From assembly GCF_032197885.1 (NCBI RefSeq), contig NZ_CP134159.1, forward strand, positions 1,364,001 to 1,428,000: a stretch of 64,000 nucleotides of DNA, read 5' to 3'. This DNA is from Levilactobacillus namurensis (GTDB lineage: Bacteria > Bacillota > Bacilli > Lactobacillales > Lactobacillaceae). The translations under genes were made by a program, and so were the position numbers. The notes under the pieces were generated by a model, which had not been told where the DNA came from, ran no database searches, and saw only the letters and a program-made list of their open reading frames with translations. Positions 60,723-64,000 of this stretch are shown here, one piece after another (position 1 is the first letter of the stretch; every line of letters begins with the position of its first letter).

Positions 60723-61928
60723 TTAATCTAGGGCCGTAGAAATCTTACCCGTTGCCAGAATCATCAGAGTCACACCTAGGTAAGCAATACCAGCAATCAG
60801 ACTAAACCTCCTAATGCCAGAAAGGTTAAGTAGAATTGGAATTCCCAGCAAACCAATTGGCTGTGTTAAATTAATCAGGGAAAAGTAGCTATTAGAGACG
60901 GTTGCCAATCTGGATTCAGGAATTACTCGTTGCAAGACTGTTTTAGATGAAATGTTAAAGAATGGCAAAGCCGCTCCCAAAAGCAATAATCCTAGAAGCG
61001 TGATCACAATGTTTTGAGACTCTCCAAACAACAGAAATGAAATCGGCACTTGTACAATTGCTATTTGTAGAAAGGTATGAATGTTTACCCGCTCAGATGT
61101 AAGCCGATAAATAATCGAGCCAATCAGAAAACCCATTGAGAAAAACGAATCCATGACGCCGATTAACTTCACGTTTCGAAAAACTTCACCCGATATTTGA
61201 GCAAAATAAACACTATTAGGTGCTAGTAGAATATTAAAAAGAAGTGCTGTAACCAGTACCGGCACCAATGGCGGAAAATCATGAAGCAATTGCTTAACAA
61301 AGCCGAAACTATTCCAAATATTGCTTTTGTATTCTTCTCCAGCACTGTCGTTTAGGGGGTGATTGACCTCACGATGTTCGTTCAATCCTAACAAAACTAA
61401 ACTAATAACGACATAGGAAAGAAAGTCGAATAAGAATAAATATTTAATTGGCACGAAGCCGGTAAAAACCGTTACTAAGACTCCCGAAAACAAGCCAGCG
61501 CTAGTTCGCGCCGTACTTATCGCAGCGTTGATTTTATTGTAATCGCCCTTTTCAAACAGCCGGACCGTCAACTTTACGATTATTGGATCGAAGAACCCTG
61601 AAAAAATATCGTAAATAATCGCACCTATCACTAAAAGAGCAAAACTTTTTACTTTGAAATAGACACAAAGGAAAATAGCAATTACCGAGATTGCAGAAGC
61701 TAGACTACTTTGCACCAGTAATCTTTTTAAATGCGACTTTTTATCTACAAAATAGCCAACAGGTGCTGCTAACAAAATCTCAGGCACGAAGACCCCAAAT
61801 GTTAAAATTCCAACGTATATTGGATTATGGAACCAATCTGTTACCAGAATAATTAACGCAATACGTGAAAAGCCACTACCAAATTCATTAATAAACTGGC
61901 TAAAAAGAATGATATTTTTATTACTCAC
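60723..61928 (-). CDS. MFS transporter, AT-rich
   Basis: A 401-residue membrane protein with about 12 helices. It begins 'SNKNIILFSQFINEFGSGFSRIALIILVTDWFHN', and the motif A-like loop is 'VGYFVDKKSHLKRLLVQS'. This resembles macrolide-efflux (MefA-like) and enterobactin-exporter-type MFS proteins. The GTG at 61926-61928 is used as start, with GGAAGAAG upstream; the frame stays open further. GC is clearly lower than in the core genes next door. Divergent from an Rgg-type regulator that probably controls it (inference). Confidence 0.85.
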   Translation of the reverse strand: MSNKNIILFSQFINEFGSGFSRIALIILVTDWFHNPIYVGILTFGVFVPEILLAAPVGYFVDKKSHLKRLLVQSSLASAISVIAIFLCVYFKVKSFALLVIGAIIYDIFSGFFDPIIVKLTVRLFEKGDYNKINAAISTARTSAGLFSGVLVTVFTGFVPIKYLFLFDFLSYVVISLVLLGLNEHREVNHPLNDSAGEEYKSNIWNSFGFVKQLLHDFPPLVPVLVTALLFNILLAPNSVYFAQISGEVFRNVKLIGVMDSFFSMGFLIGSIIYRLTSERVNIHTFLQIAIVQVPISFLLFGESQNIVITLLGLLLLGAALPFFNISSKTVLQRVIPESRLATVSNSYFSLINLTQPIGLLGIPILLNLSGIRRFSLIAGIAYLGVTLMILATGKISTALD

Positions 61929-62112
61929 AAGGCTCACTTCTTCCAAACATAAACAGCGCCACAATTAGGAAAGCACTACTCACCAGCACCTGTTTACGGT
62001 TGTCGGCAGTTGATTTAAGCTCCATTAGCACATCTAGATTATCGAACCATTTACCAAGATGGTCGTTAAAGTCATAGGGCCATTTAAGAAATAGTGCATT
62101 GGCTTCAGGCAA
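61921..62112 (-). CDS. Possible small membrane protein or remnant upstream of the MFS gene
   Basis: A 63-residue frame with a TTG at its first codon and no ribosome site. It contains 'WPYDFNDHLGKWFDNLDVLM' and a C-terminal hydrophobic stretch 'QVLVSSAFLIVALFMFGRSE'. The stop overlaps the MFS start region. It could be the 3' part of a frameshifted gene beginning at 62197, or a small co-expressed membrane peptide. No family recognised. Confidence 0.3.
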   Translation of the reverse strand: MPEANALFLKWPYDFNDHLGKWFDNLDVLMELKSTADNRKQVLVSSAFLIVALFMFGRSEPCE

Positions 62113-62116
62113 TTAT

Positions 62117-62197
62117 TCACAAAGCATTTATAACTGAGCCAAAATTTTCACGCTTCCCTAAGCTGGCGGCAAAATGGCTAATGGCCATCGTCATCAT
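62117..62197 (-). CDS. 26-residue ORF with good ribosome site, divergent from the Rgg gene
   Basis: MMTMAISHFAASLGKRENFG plus six residues; AAAGGAAG stands eight bases before the ATG. It lies where short signalling peptides of Rgg systems are often encoded, but it is not strongly hydrophobic. It may instead be the 5' piece of a broken gene continuing at 62112. Confidence 0.35.
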   Translation of the reverse strand: MMTMAISHFAASLGKRENFGSVINAL

Positions 62198-62287
62198 ATG
62201 ATCAACTTCCTTTGCCTACCCGTATAGTAACAAATTGAAAACGAATGACTTAAAATAATGCCATATAGGACAATTGGGGGGATTTTT

Positions 62288-63157
62288 ATGAAAACGATTG
62301 GTGAAACACTACGACAAATACGTAAAAGCAAGGGCCTAAAGCTAAAGGATTTGGCAATCAATGGTGTGTCAGCAACCTTTATTTCAAAGGTCGAAAGAAA
62401 CGAATCTAATATTGGCCTGAACAAGTTTGAAGCACTGCTCAACGGTTTACACGTCTCCTATGACGAGTTCAAATATCTTCAAAACAACTACTCACAAAAT
62501 TCACAAGAAGAGTTCTTAGAAAAATTAAATAATTTTGTTATCGATGAAAACTGATATGGCATACAAAGATTATACGAAGGCGAAAAAGTCCTCACCCCTG
62601 AAAATAGCCCAGAAAAATCGTCACATTTTTACAATATGACACTGGCTCTATGCCTGATGAGAAAAATCCAAGGGAAGCGTCTTCCTCAGAAGGATACTAA
62701 ATTGCTTGTAAAGTATCTGTTATCTATCGATTCGTGGGGTGTTTATGAACTCAGACTGTTTAACAATGCCATGTTTATATTTGATCACGCGTCCTTAATG
62801 GCACTTACACAAATAGCCATTGACCGCTCCAAGTACTATCTCCAGTTACCTGGGTATTCTGACTTATTGTCCTCTATACTTAGTAACGCGATTGAATTGC
62901 TAATAGAAAATCATGAGTTGGAATTCGCAAAGAAGCTGCTTGCTCAAAACGAAGGTAACTTAGACTTTGAGAAAATTACACAATCAAAGATTAAAATTAT
63001 CTTTTTAGCAGCATTAATTGCCGAGAAGCAACGTTCCCAATCATCGGTCCCTTCTAGCCCAGAAGCCATTATTGCTGCCTGTTATTCGCTCAAAGCGGTA
63101 AATTGGTCAAATGAGTTAAATAAATACTTACAAGACTGGCGTAAAACAACGAAGTAA
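62288..63157 (+). pseudogene. Rgg/GadR/MutR-family regulator interrupted by an in-frame TGA
   Basis: One frame of 290 codons, the normal Rgg length, with a single TGA at 62552-62554 (codon 89). N-terminal HTH: 'MKTIGETLRQIRKSKGLKLKDLAINGVSATFISKVERNESNIGLNKFEALLNGL'. After the stop the same frame continues through 'LVKYLLSIDSWGVYELRLFNNAMF', a typical Rgg C-terminal block, to 'LQDWRKTTK'. The truncated 88-residue product would keep only the DNA-binding part. Rgg proteins sense short peptides. The divergent MFS gene and short ORFs would be the natural targets. AT-rich like its neighbour. Confidence 0.8.
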
Positions 63158-63287
63158 CACCCTTTGGGGGACCATAGTCTCCCTGGAAATCACCCCCCAA
63201 TACCCATTCCCTTTAAAACTGGAAGACTGATTTAGTCCTAGGGGATGAATAGTAATCTGATTCAATAAGTCTAGTCCCCCCATTTTC

Positions 63288-63323
63288 TAAAAAAAAGAAG
63301 CTAGATTAGCTCTAGCTTCAACC
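63288..63323 (-). terminator. Terminator of the YpmS-YozE unit
   Basis: Minus strand GAAGCTAG-N7-CTAGCTTC followed by eight T. Confidence 0.85.
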
Positions 63324-63361
63324 CGGTGCTTAGTTTTCTAAAAGTCGTTTATGTCAATCGC

Positions 63362-63583
63362 TTATGCCAAGAAGTCTTGGTAGAGCCGCCAAGCGTCGTC
63401 AAAGATGGTCATTGAGGGCAGGTAACTGGCATTTTCTTCCAGATACTTCGAGAGACGCTCGAAATCCGTTTCTTGCTTGGGAAACGAACTGTCATAAAAC
63501 GCATTGTTGGCAAACTCGGCGACCGGATCATAACTCTCCGGATTCCGTTGGGTCATGAGAAATGTGTAAAATGTTTTAATCAT
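63362..63583 (-). CDS. YozE family protein (SAM-like)
   Basis: A 73-residue helical protein: '[45 protein letters not shown]' and '[19 protein letters not shown]'. The F-x-x-F-L-M, A-E-F-A-N-x-A-x-x-D-x-x-F-P-K and F-D-x-A-W-x-x-Y patterns define YozE_SAM_like proteins of Bacilli; their role is unknown. AAGGAG precedes the ATG. Twelve bases after the YpmS-like gene. Confidence 0.92.
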   Translation of the reverse strand: MIKTFYTFLMTQRNPESYDPVAEFANNAFYDSSFPKQETDFERLSKYLEENASYLPSMTIFDDAWRLYQDFLA

Positions 63584-63594
63584 GTCAAAACTCC

Positions 63595-64000
63595 TTAATT
63601 CTGTGGAATCCGCGCTTGGAAGACAAACTTGCCCTTACCGGATAAGTCAATCGTCTTCGCCGCGTACGATAACTTCTTCCCGTTACCGATAGCCGTCAAG
63701 TGCAGGGTAACCGTGTGCTTCCCGCTATCCACGGCCACCCACTTAGGTAGCGGATAGTTCTTCGCGATGTAGTTCATGACGAAGCTGACCGGTACCGGTA
63801 AAGCACCGATGGACAGCTTCTGGGCCGTTAGCTTCACATCCCCTGACGGTAGAACCGTTGGCTGAAACATTAACGAGAAGTTCACGTGCGCCCCTAACAC
63901 CTGCGTTGAGCCGGTCAACATGGCGTGGTCGGCGACCTGAAAACGGTACTTCATGGACTGATTAGTCAACGATTTATTGACGTAGTAATCAGCCAGAGCA
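63595..64000 (-). CDS. YpmS family (DUF2140) protein, 5' end outside window
   Basis: The frame is open to the right edge, so only the C-terminal ~135 residues are seen; an internal TTG or ATG is not the true start. '[75 protein letters not shown]' is the YpmS core. Members have an N-terminal membrane anchor (not in the window) and an extracytoplasmic domain of unknown function. Operon with yozE. Confidence 0.9.
   Translation of the reverse strand, partial: ALADYYVNKSLTNQSMKYRFQVADHAMLTGSTQVLGAHVNFSLMFQPTVLPSGDVKLTAQKLSIGALPVPVSFVMNYIAKNYPLPKWVAVDSGKHTVTLHLTAIGNGKKLSYAAKTIDLSGKGKFVFQARIPQN

Overview
The window looks like the chromosome of a member of the Lactobacillaceae (a lactobacillus such as Levilactobacillus, Lactiplantibacillus or a close relative; species not determined). 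The pointers are a moderately high GC content, strong AAGGAGG-type ribosome binding sites with some TTG starts, and the conserved block rbgA-rnhB-dprA-topA-xerC-hslV-hslU, with parE-parC facing plsY. Other pointers are a Mn-dependent pyrophosphatase (ppaC), XerS, an RqcH protein, and YozE and YpmS homologues at the right edge. Both ends cut genes: a carbamoyl-phosphate-synthase-like protein on the left and a YpmS-like protein on the right.

Layout. 1-7.7 kb: CPSase-like fragment, rqcH, a MarR regulator with a phosphodiesterase that seems to start at ATT, a frameshifted UMF1-type MFS gene, a DegV protein and GtrA. 7.8-11.5 kb: a complete riboflavin operon (FMN riboswitch, terminator, ribD-ribE-ribBA-ribH). 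11.5-12.9 kb: a scrap region with an IS110/IS30 hybrid remnant and a broken small secreted protein. 12.9-21.6 kb: accessory membrane proteins, LytTR/DUF3021, cytidine deaminase, a Bcr/CflA-type MFS, and a MerR-acetyltransferase operon divergent from an SDR gene across two mirrored MerR-type promoters. 21.7-28.2 kb: a four-gene SMC-like operon that matches the Wadjet (JetABCD) plasmid/foreign-DNA defence layout. 28.4-31.9 kb: DUF915 lipoprotein, tex and a 42-residue basic protein.

32-36.5 kb: xerS with a LexA-like box, a candidate orphan small RNA, and an XRE-PLDc_N-ABC operon. 36.5-38.1 kb is AT-rich with no convincing gene but has a 17-bp perfect hairpin. 38.1-44.1 kb: CAP-domain secreted protein, msrA/msrB, a DUF2087-DUF2087-GIY-YIG-like-CAT-like operon, a matrixin-type metalloprotease and a uracil-DNA-glycosylase-like gene. 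44.2-60.5 kb is core housekeeping on the minus strand: ppaC, a LysR regulator, parC, parE (LexA box over its promoter), an aldose-epimerase-like gene, hslUV, xerC, topA, dprA, rnhB and rbgA, with plsY divergent. 60.7-63.2 kb is an AT-rich, probably acquired MFS/Rgg pair in which the Rgg regulator has an in-frame stop.

How it fits together: the core genes serve chromosome topology and segregation (ParCE, TopA, XerC, XerS), DNA uptake and repair (DprA, RnhB, UDG-like) and protein quality control (RqcH, HslUV, MsrAB). Riboflavin synthesis is set by FMN. Between these lie accessory cassettes (Wadjet-like defence, efflux, self-regulated ABC export) and several genes in visible decay. No tRNA, rRNA or CRISPR array was seen. 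All functional calls are by eye from protein motifs; no database search was run.
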